A DNA stretch of 64,000 nt from Xiphophorus maculatus. Its lineage: Eukaryota > Chordata > Actinopteri > Cyprinodontiformes > Poeciliidae. The notes below the pieces were generated by a model, which did not search any database, had not been told where the DNA came from, and saw only the letters and a list, made by a program, of their open reading frames with translations. The stretch lies in NCBI RefSeq assembly GCF_002775205.1, contig NC_036456.1, positions 13,481,463-13,545,462 of the forward strand, written 5' to 3'. This document shows, piece after piece, positions 12,401 to 22,311 of this stretch. The number at the start of each line of letters is the position of its first letter. Within the stretch, counting starts at the first letter, position 1. The position numbers were made by a program, and so were the translations under genes.

Positions 12401-15400
12401 AGCTTCTGTGGTTGTTGGTGGAGCAGCTGTGGTTGTGGTTGGAGACACTGTTGTTGTAGTTGGAGCGACTGTGGATGTGGTTGGAGCTTCTGTGGTTGTG
12501 GTTGTAACAGCTGTAGCTGTGGTTGGTGTAGCTGTTGTGGTGGTTGGAGCAGGTGTTGTCGTAGGAGGTGCCGTAGTTGTTGAAGCAGCAGTGGTTGTGG
12601 TTGGAGCCGTCGTGGTTGTGGTTGGAGCTGCCGTAGTTGTTCTTTGAGTAGCAGTGGTTGTGGTTGTTACTGCTGTGGTTGGACCTGCTGTGGTTGTGGT
12701 TGAAGCAGCTGTTGTTGTGGTTGGAGCCTCTGTGGTTGTAGTTGGAACAACTGTAGTTTTAGTTGGGGCCACTGATCTTGTTGTTGGAGCAGGTGAAGTT
12801 GTTGTTGGAGCAGCAGTGGTTGTGGATGGAGCGGCTGTGGTTGTGGTTGGGGTTGGAGCCACAGTGGATGTGGTTGGAGCCACTGTGGTTGTGGTTAGAG
12901 CCTCTGTGGTTGTAGTTGGAGCAGCTGTAGTTGTAGTTGGAACAGCTGTAGTTATGGTTGGAGCAAGTGTAGTTGGAGCCTCTGTGGTTGTAGTTGGAGC
13001 AGCTGTGGTTGTGGTTTGGGCAGCTGTGGTTGTTGTTGGAGCCGCTGAGGTTGTTGTAGGAGAATTTGTGGTTGTTGATGGAGCAGCTGTGGTTGTGGTT
13101 GGAGCTGTTGTGGTAGTGGTTGGAGCTTCTGTGGTTGTAGTTGGAGAAGCTGTAGTTGTAGGTGGAGCAGCTGTGGTTGTGGTTGGAGCAACTGTAGTTG
13201 TAGTTGGAGCAGCGGTGGTTGTGGTTGGAGCCTCTGTGGTTGTAGTTTGAGCATCTGTAGTGGTAGTTGGAGCAGCAGTGGTTGTGGTTGGAGCCACTGT
13301 AGTTGGAGCCTCTGTGGCTGTGGATGGAGCAGCTTCAGTTGTCGTTGCAGTCGCTGTGGTTGCGGCTGGAGCCGATGTGGTTGTAGTTGGAGAAGCTGTG
13401 GTTGTAGTTGGAGCATCTGTAGTGGTAGTTGTAGCAGCAGTGGTTGTGGTACCCAACACCACTGTAGTTGGAGCCTCTGTGGTTGTAGTTGGAGCAGCTG
13501 TAATTGTAGTTGGAGCAGCTGTAGTTATGGTTGGAGCAAGTGTAGTTGGAGCCTCTGTGGTTGTAGTTGGAGCAGCTGTGGTTGTGGTTTGGGCAGCTGT
13601 GGTTGTTGTTGGAGCAGCTGTTGTTGTGGTTGGAGCCTCTGAGGTTGTTGTAGGAGAATCTGTGGTTGTTGTTGGAGCAGCTGTGGTTGTGGTTGGAGCT
13701 GTGGTGGTAGTGGTTGGAGCTTCTGTGGTTGTGGCTGGAGCAACTGTAGTTGTAGTTGGAGTAGCTGTCACTGTGGTTGGAGCCACTGTGGTTGTCGTTG
13801 GAGCAGTTGTGGTTGTGGTTGGAGCAGCTGTGGTTGTGGTTGGAGCCGCTGTGGATGTAGTTGGAGGAACTGTGGTTGTGGCTGGAGCCGATGTGGTTGT
13901 AGTTGATCCAGCTGTTGTTGTGGTTGGAGCCCCTGTGGTTGTGGTTGGAGCAGCTGTGGTTGTGGTTGGAGCCTCTGTGATTGTAGTTTGAGCATCTGTA
14001 GTGGTAGTTGTAGCAGCAGTGGTTGTGGTTGTAGCCACTGTAGTTGGAGCCTCTGTGGTTGTAGTTGGAGCATCTTTAGTTGTAGGTGGAGCAGCTGTGG
14101 TTGTGGTCGGAGCACCTGTGGTGGTGGTTGTAGCCACTGTGGTTGTGGTCGGAGCACCTGTGGTGGTGGTTGGAGCCACTGTGGTTGTGGTTAGAGCCTC
14201 TGTGGTTGTAGTTGGAGCAGCTGTAGTTGTGGTTGAAGCAGGTGTTGTTGTTGTTGAAAATGCCGTAGTTGTTGTTGGAGCAGCTGTGGTTGTGGTTGTG
14301 GTTGGAGACACTGTTGTTGTAGTTGGAGCGACTGTGGATGTGGTTGGAGCTTCTGTGGTTGTGGTTGTAACAGCTGTCGCTGTGGTTGGTGAAGCTGTTG
14401 TGGTGGTTGGAGCAGGTGTTGTCGTTGGAGGTGCCGTAGTTGTTGAAGCAGCAGTGGTTGTGGTTGGAGTGGCTGTGGTTGTGGTTGGAGCCGTCGTGGT
14501 TATGGTTGGAGCTGCCGTAGTTGTTCTTTGAGTAGCAGTGGTTGTGGTTGTTACTGCTGTGGTTGGACCTGCTGTGGTTGTGGTTGAAGCAGCTGTTGTT
14601 GTGGTTGGAGCCTCTGTGGTTGTAGTTGGAACAACTGTAGTTGTAGTTGGGGCCACTGATCTTGTGGTTGGAGCAGGTGATGTTGTTGGTGCAGCAGTGG
14701 TTGTGGATGGAGCGGCTGTGGTTGTGGTTGGGGTTGGAGCCACAGTGGATGTGGTTGGAGCCACTGTGGTTGTGGTTAGAGCCTCTGTGGTTGTCGTTGG
14801 AGCAGCTGTAGTTGTAGTTGGAGCAGCTGTAGTTATGGTTGGAGCAAGTGTAGTTGGAGCCTCTGTGGTTGTAGTTGGAGCAGCTGTGGTTGTGGTTGGA
14901 GCTGTTGTGGTAGTGGTTGGAGCTTCTGTGGTTGTGGCTGGAGCACCTGTAGTTGTAGTTGGAGTAGCTGTCACTGTGGTTGGAGCCACTGTGGTTGTGG
15001 TTGGTGCAGTTGTGGATGTGGTTGGAGCAGCTGTGGTTGTGGTTGGAGCCGCTGTGGATGTAGTTGGAGGAACTGTGGTTGTGGTTGGAGCCGATGTGGT
15101 TGTAGTTGATCCAGCTGTTGTTGTGGTTGGAGCCCCTGTGGTTGTGCTTGGAGCAGCTGTGGTTGTGGGTGGAGCATCTGTAGTGGTAGTTGGAGCAGCA
15201 GTGGTTGTGGTTGGAGCCACTGTAGTTGGAGCCTCTGTGGTTGTAGATGGAGCAGCTTCAGTTGTCGTTGCAGTCGCTGTGGTTGCGGCTGGAACCGATG
15301 TGGTTGTAGTTGGAGAAGCTGTGGTTGTAGATGGAGCTGCTGTGGTTGTGGTTGGAGACACTGTGGTTGTAGTTGGATCTGCTGTGGTTGTTGTATGTGC

Positions 15401-18400
15401 TGTTATATTTATTGTATTTACCAAATGTGCACAGCATAGAAGAACTAAAAAAGATTTGAGTTCTTCTAAGCTGTTCTCAACATACTCTCAATTTTCTTAA
15501 ATTAGTTTATTCCTCTTACCTGGGTCACTAATAGCAACCGTGTCTGCTAGTATGTTGAATTCCCTGATGTTTGAAGCCTCATTAACCAAAATGTCTTTAA
15601 TTAGTGTATCATTAGGAGAAGATGATGACTGAAATTCAAGGTCCACAGAGTTGATAATTGATCCAGCCCTGCAAATGTATGAGCATAATTAGTTATTGTC
15701 TACAAGTGCCTTCCTACAAAAGTTTATAATTTCTTGAGCAAACTACAAAGAAATTACCTGAATCTCATGGCTCCAGTCTTTTGGAATGAGGGGAAAGCTC
15801 TTCTGAAAAGTGGGTCAAGCTACGTGGAGAAAATAAGAATGTTAAGTGTACAATTTTAAAAAATGTTTTTCTGGATATCACTAGATATAAACATTATTAC
15901 AATTAATATATTTTGTTGTATTGATTTCAATAGAAATTCTACATACTCCTCTAAATGAAAAAGAATGAAAGTATATGTTGTGATGTTTGAGGAAAATTAA
16001 GACTACATTCTAGGTAAGCAATACATTTTATAATATTTATAACATACATATGTATTTTTTAAATTTAGAATAAAACTTAACTCACATCTTCAAGTTGAAG
16101 AGATACACAAAATATTTATATTCATATAAAAAGATATTAATTTATGAAGCAGAATTCATTTTTATAAAAATTACAATGAACACTGTTTTGGAAGTAAGAA
16201 ATGTAAACATACTCGATTCATTATATGTCCAGAGCGTGTTTGGAATCCTGATGATGATGGGTCTCCCAAATCAGAGGTGAATACTTCATCAGACTTAAAA
16301 GTCAGTTGTTTTATTAATGCTGGAGCTGCTACAGTTGTGGTTGCAGCGGCTGTGGTTGTGGTTGGAGAAGCTGTGGTTGTAGTTGGAGCCGTTGTGGTTG
16401 TGGTTGGAGCCGTTGTGGTTGTGGTTGGAGCAACTGTTGTTGTGGTTGGAGCTGCTGTTGTTGTAGTTGGAGCAGCTGTTGTTGTGGTTGGAGCAGCTGT
16501 TGTTGTGGTTGGTACGGCTGTGGTTGTGGTTGTAGCTGTTGTGGTTGTGGTTGGAGCGGCTGTGGTTGTGGTTGGAGCGGATGTGGCTGTGGTCGGAGCA
16601 GCTGTTGTTGCGGTCGGAGCTGCTGTGGTTGTGGTTTGAGCCGCTGTTGTTGTGGTTGGAGCGGTTGTGGTTGTGATTGGAGCATCTGTGGTTGTGGTCG
16701 GAGCATCTGTGGTTGTGGTTGGAGCCGCTGTGGTTGTGGTTGGAGCAGCTGTGGTTGTGATTGGAGCTGTTGTGCTGGTGGTTGGAGCAGCTGTGGTTGT
16801 GGTTGTTGTTGTCGTTGGGGCAGCTGTTGTCGTGGTTGGAGCAGTTGTAGTTGTGGTTGGAGGAGCTGTGGTTGTGGTTGGAGCTGCTGTTGTTGTAGTT
16901 GGAGCAGCTGTTGTTGTGGTTGGAGCAGCTGTGGTTGTGATTGGAGCTGTTGTGCTGGTGGTTGGAGCAGCTGTGGTTGTGGTTGTGGTTGTCGTTGGGG
17001 CAGCTGTTGTCGTGGTTGGAGCAGTTGTAGTTGTGGTTGGAGGAGCTGTGGTTGTGGTTGGAGCTGCTGTTGTTGTAGTTGGAGCAGCTGTTGTTGTGGT
17101 TGGAGGTGCTGTTGTTGTGGATGGAGCCGCTGTTGTTGTGGTTGGAGCCGATGTAGTTGTGGTCGGAGCATCTGTGGTTGTGGTTGGAGCCGCTGTTGTT
17201 GTGGTTGGAGCATCTGTGGTTGTGGTCGGAGTATCTGTGGTTGTGGTCGGGGCCGCTGTTGTTGTAGCTTTAGCAGCTGTTGTTCTGGTTGGAGCCGCTG
17301 TGGTTGTGGTTGGAGAAGCTGTGGTTGTAGTTGGAGCCGTTGTGGTTGTGGTTGGAGCCGTTGTGGTTGTGGTTGGAGCAACTGTGGTTGTGGTTGGAGC
17401 GTCTGTGGTTGTAGTTGGAGCAGCTGTTGTTGTGGTTGGAGCAGCTGTTGTTGTGGTTGTAGCTGCTGTTGTTGTGGATGCAGCCGATGTGGTTGTGGTT
17501 GGAGCCGCTGTGGTTGTGGTTGGAGCAGCTGTGGTTGTAGTTGGAGCCGTTGTGCTTGTGGTTGGAGCAACTGTGGTTGTGGTTGGAGCTGCTGTGGTTG
17601 TGGTTGGAGCGGTTGTGGTTATGGTTGGTGCAGCTGTTGTTGTGGTTGGAGGTGCTTTGGTTGTGGTTGGAGCATTTGTGGTTGTGGTTGGAGCTGCTGT
17701 GGTTGTGGTTGGTGCTGCTGTGGTTGTGGTTGGAACTGCAGTGGTTGTTATTGGAACAGCTGTTGTTGTGGATGAAGCTGCTGTGGTTGTGGTTGGAGCC
17801 GTGGTGGTTGGCACAGTTGTAGTTGTTGGAGCAGCTGTTGTTTTGGTTGGAGTCGCTGTGGTTGTGGTTGTAGCAGCTGTGGTTGTTGTTGGAGCTGCTG
17901 TGGTTGTGGTTGGAGCAGCTGTTGTTGTCATTTTAGCTGCTGTTGTGGTTGGAGCAACTATCACTGTGGTTGGAGAAGCTGTTGTTGTGGTTGGAGCTGT
18001 TGCAGTTGTGGTTGGAGCAGCTGTTGTCGTGGTTGGAGTAGCTGTTGTTGTGGTTGGAGCCATTGTGGTTGTGGTTGGAGCAGCTGTTGTTGTGGCTGGA
18101 GCAGCTGTGGTTGTGGTTGGAGCTGTTGTGGTTGTGGTTGTAGCCACTGTTGTTGTGGTTTTAGCTGCTGTTGTGATTGGAGCAGTTGTGGTTGTGGTTG
18201 GAGCCGCTGTGGTTGTAGTTGGAGGAACTGTGGTTGTAGTTGGAGGAACTGTGGTTGTGGTTGGAGCAGCTGTTGTTGTGGTTGGAGCAGCTGTGGTTGT
18301 GGTCGGAGCATCTGTGGTTGTGGTTGGAGCCGCTGTTGTTGTGGTTGGAGCATCTGTGGTTGTGGTCGGAGCATCTGTGGTTGTGGTTGGAGCCGCTGTT

Positions 18401-20242
18401 GTTGTGGTTGGAGCAGCTGTTGTTGTGGTTGGAGCCGCTGTGGTTGTGGTTGGAGCCGCTGTGGTTGTGGTTGGAGCAGCTGTGGTTGTAGTTGGAGCCG
18501 TTGTGGTTGTGGTTGGAGCAACTGTGGTTGTGGTTGGAGCCGTTGTGGTTGTGGTTGGAGAAACTGTTGTTGTGGTTGGAGCCGCTGTTGTTGTGGTTGG
18601 TGCCACTGTGCTTGTGGTTGGAGCCGCTGTGGTTGTGGTTGGAGCAGCTGTGGTTGTAGTTGGAGCAGCTGTTGTTGTCATTTTAGCTGCTGTTGTGGTT
18701 GGAGCAACTATCACTGTGGTTGGAGAAGCTGTTGTTGTGGTTGGAGCTGTTGCAGTTGTGGTTGGAGTAGCTGTTGTTGTGGTTGGAGCCATTGTGGTTG
18801 TGGTTGGAGCAGCTGTTGTTGTGGCTGGAGCAGCTGTGGTTGTGGTTGGAGCTGTTGTGGTTGTGGTTGTAGCCACTGTTGTTGTGGTTTTAGCTGCTGT
18901 TGTGATTGGAGCAGTTGTGGTTGTGGTTGGAGCAGCTGTGGTTGTGGTTGGAGCCGCTGTTGTTGTAGTTGGAGCAGCTGTTGTTGTGGTTGGAGCCGCT
19001 GTGGTTGTGGTTGGAGCCGCTGTGGTTGTGGTTGGAGTAGCTGTAGTTGTAGTTGATGCAGCTGTGGTTGTTGTTGGCACAGCTGTAGTTGTGGTTGGAG
19101 CAGCTGTGGTTGTGGTTGGAGCCGCTGTGGTTGTAGTTGATGCAGCTGTGGTTGTGGTTGACACAGCTGTAGTTGTGGTTGGAGCAGCTGTTGTTGTGGT
19201 TGGAGCTGCTGTGGTTGTGGTTGGAGCGGTTCTGGTTATGGTTGGTGCAGCTGTTGTTGTGATTGGAGGTGCTTTGGTTGTGGTTGGAGCATTTGTGGTT
19301 GTGGTTGGTGCTGCTGTGGTTGTGGTTGGAACTGCAGTGGTTGTTTTTGGAACAGCTGTTGTTGTGGATGAAGCTGCTGTGGTTGTGGTTGGATCTGAAG
19401 TAGTTGGTGCTCCAGTAGCTGTAGTTGTAGTTGGAGCCAATGTAGTTGTGGTTGAAGCAGCTGTTGTTGTTTTTGGAGCACCTGTGGTTGTGGTTGGAGC
19501 TGCTGTGGTTGTGGTTGGTGCTGCTGTGGTTGTGGTTGGAACTGCAGTGGTTGTTATTGGAACAGCTGTAGTTGTAGTTGGAGCCAATGTAGTTGTTGTC
19601 GTTGCCGCTGTTGTTGTGGTTGGCTCTGAAGTGGTTGTGAATGAAGTAGCTGTAGTTGTTTTCGGAGGATCCGTGGTTGTGGTTTCAGCTTCTTTGGTTG
19701 TGATTATTGCAGCCGTTGTTGTGGTTAATGCAGCAGTTGTGGATGTAGCAGCTGTAGTGGTTGTTTTTGCATCAGCTGTACTCGATGGTGCTGTGGTTGT
19801 TGTTGGAGTTGCTGTTGTTTTGTATTTTTCTTCTGTGGTTGTTGGGCGACCAACTGTTGTTACAGAGAGTGTGGTTGTAGTTTCAGTTGGAACAGCTGTA
19901 GTTTGTAATGGAATAGCTGTTGTAGTTTCTGGAACAACTACAGTTGTTGGTTGAGGCTCTGTAGTTGTGTCTGACGTTGTTGTGGTAACAACTGCTGTTG
20001 TTGTGTCTGGAGTGCTTCTTGTTGTTGCCACTTTGTTTGTTGTTGAATAAGCACTTGTGATGGTTGTAGGATTTGTAGTTGTCTGTGCAGCCATCATCTT
20101 CTGAGCTGTTTATTTTTTAGAGTGGAAACATTTTAAATAATCAATATTTACATCATATGCTGTTGTATTTAGTCACTGGATTTATAATATCAAACTTACT
20201 TGTTAGTATTAGTAGCAGTGGTAACACTTTTTCAGGACCCAT
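1..20242 (-). CDS. Gene L: giant secreted SEA-domain mucin (3' end beyond window)
   Basis: Multi-exon mucin gene on the minus strand. Coding exons in order: 20200-20242, 16213-20105, 15758-15819, 15520-15668, 9323-15399, 8868-8929, 8630-8778, 1305-8509, 850-911, 612-760 and 1-491 (cut by the edge). They total 18,342 nt, or 6,114 codons, in one continuous frame. A signal peptide is followed by alternating PTS stalks (threonine-rich, expected to be densely O-glycosylated) and three complete SEA domains, each split over three exons. The SEA core reads LDPLF...FPSFQ then F-R-A-G-S-I-I-N, which contains the Gly-Ser autocleavage motif of the family. Known for the family: SEA mucins are extracellular and often cleave themselves at G|S. 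Inferred: an epithelial surface or secreted mucin. The C-terminal anchor is not visible. No orthologue or symbol is recognised; automatic names such as 'mucin-5AC-like' would reflect composition only. Confidence 0.85.
512..1450. repeat. Intron/SEA linker duplicated three times in gene L (also about 8530-9470 and 15420-16360)
   Basis: The non-repetitive linker between PTS exons (intron, 149-nt exon, intron, 62-nt exon, intron, end of PTS exon) occurs at about 512-1450, 8530-9470 and 15420-16360. Offsets are 8,018 and 6,890 bp. Intronic sequence is nearly base-for-base the same; I see only isolated differences, such as ATAAGATACAT versus ATAACATACAT near 1133. This shows recent whole-cassette duplication, or conversion. 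Confidence 0.88.
612..911 (-). CDS. Gene L cassette 3: two SEA-domain exons (850-911 and 612-760)
   Basis: Third copy of the 62-nt and 149-nt SEA exons. The protein sequence matches the other two gene L copies apart from isolated base differences (for example in the codon context near 664). The donor at 611-607 is GTAAG. The G-S-I-I-N cleavage motif is intact. Confidence 0.87.
1305..8509 (-). CDS. Gene L PTS exon of cassette 3 plus SEA N-terminal part
   Basis: 7,205 nt (2,401 codons plus two bases), fully open. It begins after ...aatataacag with A-H-T-T-T-T-A-D-P and ends ...LTFKSDEVFTSDL...SGHIMNR before a GTATGT donor. It holds a direct 2,001-bp (667-codon) tandem duplication (about 4350-6350 and 6351-8350). 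Toward the 3' end the repeat is purest (long runs of TTTTAAP). Expected to form an extended, rigid O-glycosylated rod. Confidence 0.87.
4350..8350 (-). repeat. 2,001-bp in-frame tandem duplication inside a PTS exon
   Basis: Bases of about 4350-6350 recur about 2,001 bp further on (about 6351-8350). Landmarks appear twice at this spacing: the GGTACCCAACACC-type interruption near 4579 and 6580, the ATTTTCAACAACAACAAC segment near 5390 and 7391, and the CAAAGAACAAC segment near 5655 and 7656. 2,001 is divisible by three, so the frame is kept. The third gene L copy (9323-15399) carries this block once. Boundaries are approximate because the flanks are themselves repeats. Confidence 0.85.
8630..8929 (-). 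CDS. Gene L cassette 2: two SEA-domain exons (8868-8929 and 8630-8778)
   Basis: Encodes the same residues as the pair at 15520-15819: a 62-nt exon (LDPLFRRAF...) and a 149-nt exon (AGSIINSVDLEF...VAISDP). The introns around them are also almost identical to those of the neighbouring cassettes, which points to very recent duplication. The GS motif is intact. Confidence 0.88.
9323..15399 (-). CDS. Gene L PTS exon of cassette 2 plus SEA N-terminal part
   Basis: 6,077 nt (2,025 codons plus two bases) without a stop. The acceptor ...aatataacag before base 15399 completes a GCA Ala codon with the G carried over from the previous SEA exon, then reads H-T-T-T-T-A-D-P. The body is threonine-dominated heptapeptide repeat, with Ala, Pro, Val, Glu, Asp and a few Ser, Gln, Lys and Arg variants. 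Most of it is nearly identical to the exon at 1305-8509, which has one additional 2,001-bp block. The C-terminal end is the same SEA start as in the other gene L cassettes, followed by GTATGT. Confidence 0.87.
15520..15819 (-). CDS. Gene L cassette 1: two SEA-domain exons (15758-15819 and 15520-15668)
   Basis: The 62-nt exon encodes LDPLFRRAFPSFQKTGAMRF and ends two bases into an Arg codon. The 149-nt exon begins by completing that Arg, then A-G-S-I-I-N-S-V-D-L-E-F, and ends ...TVAISDP with one base left over. Acceptors (ccacgtag, atttgcag) and GTAAT/GTAAG donors are canonical. The motif F-R-x-G-S-I at the exon junction matches the SEA autoproteolysis site, so this domain is predicted to self-cleave. 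Confidence 0.88.
16213..20105 (-). CDS. Gene L exon 2: first PTS repeat exon plus SEA N-terminal part
   Basis: 3,893 nt, 1,297 codons plus two leading bases. The acceptor ...aaataaacag precedes base 20105; it is the only nearby AG that keeps frame with exon 1. About 110 N-terminal residues are irregular PTS sequence (with TSAYSTTNK, STPDTTT, EEKYKTTA). The rest is TTTTAAP-type heptapeptides with variants (TTTTDAP, TTTTVAP). An internal block near 17920-18180 recurs 750 bp away near 18670-18930, in frame. The exon ends in the SEA N-terminus (LTFKSDEVFTSDL...SGHIMNR) just before a GTATGT donor at 16212. Confidence 0.85.
17920..18930 (-). repeat. 750-bp-spaced in-frame duplication in gene L exon 2
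   Basis: A distinctive segment with the interruption ATTTTAGCTGCTGTTG and the ACTATCACTGTGG motif (plus strand) occurs near 17929 and again near 18679, 750 bp apart. The second copy is followed by slightly different units. 750 is divisible by three. Confidence 0.75.
20200..20242 (-). CDS. Gene L exon 1: start codon and signal peptide
   Basis: ATG at 20242 opens MGPEKVLPLLLILT, a short n-region followed by a hydrophobic leucine-rich core. A GTAAG donor follows base 20200, leaving one base (phase 1). Joining to the acceptor at 20105 gives ...LILT-T-Q-K-M-M-A-A-Q-T-T-T, so signal peptidase could plausibly cut after the MAA triplet. The 43-nt length gives the phase needed by all later cassettes. 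The alternative start (ATG ATG at 20097-20092) lies inside exon 2 and has no hydrophobic leader, so I prefer 20242. A further 5' UTR exon cannot be excluded. Confidence 0.75.
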
Positions 20243-20408
20243 GCTTTTTCAATCTTAATGCTGTAATTGTAAGCAAAACAAACAACTTATTCAAACATTA
20301 GTGAATCAGAGAAATAATTCATCAATACTTAATGTCATTTAACATAGAGATATTTTGAAATGTGGATATCACAAGGAAATGTGGATGTCCACATTTCATC
20401 GTGGACAT

Positions 20409-20410
<2 letters not shown>

Positions 20411-20498
<88 letters not shown>

Positions 20499-20520
20499 TA
20501 GATAGATAGATATATATATA
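20411..20520. repeat. (TA)n microsatellite with a short GATA run
   Basis: About 110 bp of uninterrupted TA dinucleotides ending in a few GATA units. It directly abuts the MITE that follows and lies 170-280 bp upstream of the gene L start codon. Confidence 0.95.
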
Positions 20521-20877
20521 CAGTACAGACCAAAGGTTTTTACACACCTTCTAATTAAAATGTGTTTTCTTTATTTTCATGACTATTTATAAGGCAAGAA
20601 ATCCCACTTATTAAACTGACAGGGCACACCTCTGAAGTGAAAACCATTTCAGGTGACTACCTCTTGAAGCTCATCAAGAAAATGCAGTGTGTACAAAGCA
20701 GTAATCACAGAATATAAGGGGTATTTTCAGTTGTTTTACACTTTTTTGTTTAGTGCATATTTCCACATGTGTTATTCATAGTTTTGATGCCTTCAGTGTG
20801 AATCTACAATGTCAATAGTCATGAAAATAAAGGAAACTCATTGAATTAAAAGGTGTGTCCAAACTTTTGGTCTATAC

Positions 20878-20879
<2 letters not shown>
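20521..20879. mobile_element. Tc1/mariner-type MITE (non-autonomous DNA transposon)
   Basis: 359-bp element with terminal inverted repeats of about 65 bp. The left end begins CAGTACAGACCAAAGGTTTT; the reverse complement of the right end begins CAGTATAGACCAAAAGTTTG. Both continue through ACACACCTT..AATT to TTTATTTTCATGACTATT. It sits between TA repeats, consistent with the TA target preference of Tc1/mariner elements. The interior has no transposase reading frame, so it is an internally deleted, non-autonomous copy. Confidence 0.88.

Positions 20880-20881
<2 letters not shown>

Positions 20882-20971
<90 letters not shown>
20882..20971. repeat. (TA)n microsatellite
   Basis: About 90 bp of TA dinucleotides with one CATA interruption. 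Together with the tract at 20411-20520 it was probably one TA array that the MITE split by insertion. Confidence 0.95.
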
Positions 20972-21623
20972 GCCGTTCTATAGTAAATTATAAAATTCTC
21001 GTTGCACTACAGGCAGACAGGGGAAAATAAGCAGCTTCAATTTGTCGCTCCTTTCTGAGTCAGCCAGTTGTGCCATCGCTTCTAGAAATAGAAACAACGT
21101 CAAGCTGCTGGTACAGCCTTCGGTTCACTCTCGAATCCACAGACTACCTCTGTGCCCTCTGCGCTCAGCTGTTTCTGCCAGAGGCTTACTGTGCATATTT
21201 ACTTGTGGAAGTTATCATTATACCAGGTCTGAATCTGATGGTTAATGCTTGGATACTGGTAACATTAATAACTGCGCTGTTTCAAAGTTTGCTCTAGCTT
21301 GACACGGATACCAGTTTCCTCCTCACCGCTGCATCTTAAAAATAGGTATGATTGAAATGTAGAGACTGCTGTAAACCCTCAGCTGTGAGAGGAAAGTTCA
21401 AAACTAGCTCAAATCTACACGTCTAACACCCAGAAGCCTAATATATTAATAATTTGATTCAGAGCCTCATGTATGGAAGGCCACAAGTGTCAGTTTAGTA
21501 CTTTAAAATGTACAAAATTAGATTTTTATTTATGTAAAATTGTAATACAACTGGAGACTTGACTGTCAAATTGAAATAATAAATAATTATCTTGCACAAA
21601 TTATGATTAAAAAAATTTATATT

Positions 21624-21624
21624 T

Positions 21625-21663
<39 letters not shown>
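21624..21663. repeat. (ATCA)n microsatellite
   Basis: About ten copies of the tetranucleotide, joined directly to the interspersed repeat that follows. Such a tandem tail is typical of the 3' end of some fish retroposons. Confidence 0.93.
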
Positions 21664-21870
21664 TGATTTTATTTGTATAGCACATTTCAGCAGCAAAGCA
21701 TTTCAAAGTGCTTTACATCATATCAAACAGAGAAAAACAATGCAACATAGAATCAACAATCAAAACACGACATTAGGTCAGGTTCCATCTATAAATTTGT
21801 AAATGATTACTTTTCAAATACAATCCTAAACAGGTGGGTTTTAAGTCGAGTTTGCATCCATAAAAGGTTT
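21664..21870. repeat. Interspersed repeat, SINE- or LINE-tail-like
   Basis: Begins TGATTTTATTTGTATAGCAC and continues through CATTTCAAAGTGCTTTACAT and a CAGGTGGGTTTTAAG motif. Sequences of this kind are scattered widely in teleost genomes, always joined to an (ATCA)n-like run. No reading frame. The family assignment is uncertain. Confidence 0.6.
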
Positions 21871-22141
21871 ACCTGTTACACTCCTACTGTGTTATATGGA
21901 ACAAAATACCTATTGCTATTTTTATTGCCTTTCACGTTTACAATCACACAGTTTAAAACGATGTAGGCAGCATTTTAATGGGCTTCTGGGACCAGGCTCC
22001 GTACACCTCTTACACGGAATTTCGAGCAGGGACTCCGCCGTCCCTCACGGATTTTTGTGCAATTCTATGGTATCTGTTAGTGTCTAGAATTTACAGGGTT
22101 TCCGTTACATGCAATGACCCTCAGTCACTCGCCGTTTTAGG

Positions 22142-22311
22142 TCTCAAGTAATGTATGGAAGAGGATTAGGGCCACCAAAAAACAAAATTCTGACTTTCAA
22201 ATCAGGATTTTGAGAGAAATGTCACGATTCTGACTTTGTTCTCAGAATTCTGAGATTAAAGTCAGATTTTGTTTTTTTCCAGTGGCCCTAATTCTGTTCC
22301 GTACTTGAGTA
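22142..22311. mobile_element. Fold-back (inverted-repeat) DNA element, about 170 bp
   Basis: The ends are near-perfect inverted repeats: CTCAAGTA..TGGAAGAGGATTAGGGCCACC on the left and the complement of AGTGGCCCTAAT..GTTCCGTACTTGAG on the right. The interior is made of AATTCTGA/TCAGAATT-type motifs that also pair with each other. No coding capacity. A related partial copy lies at 63800-63923. Confidence 0.8.

Noticed and set aside
16652-19954. Long plus-strand open frame of about 1,100 codons rich in Val, Gly and Ala (similar ones at 36683-38866, 52510-54285 and elsewhere)
   Set aside because: It is the antisense shadow of the PTS repeat. The 21-bp unit has no stop in several frames, there are no splice-linked domains or leader, and the minus-strand frame joins perfectly to SEA exons.
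1-20000. Thr-Ala-Ala-rich antifreeze glycoprotein gene
   Set aside because: Antifreeze glycoproteins are regular Thr-Ala-Ala tripeptides with short cleavable spacers. Here the unit is four Thr, two Ala and one Pro, and SEA domains separate the stalks.
20335-20547. Ile/Tyr repeat open frame across the TA tract
   Set aside because: Pure translation of the (TA)n microsatellite.
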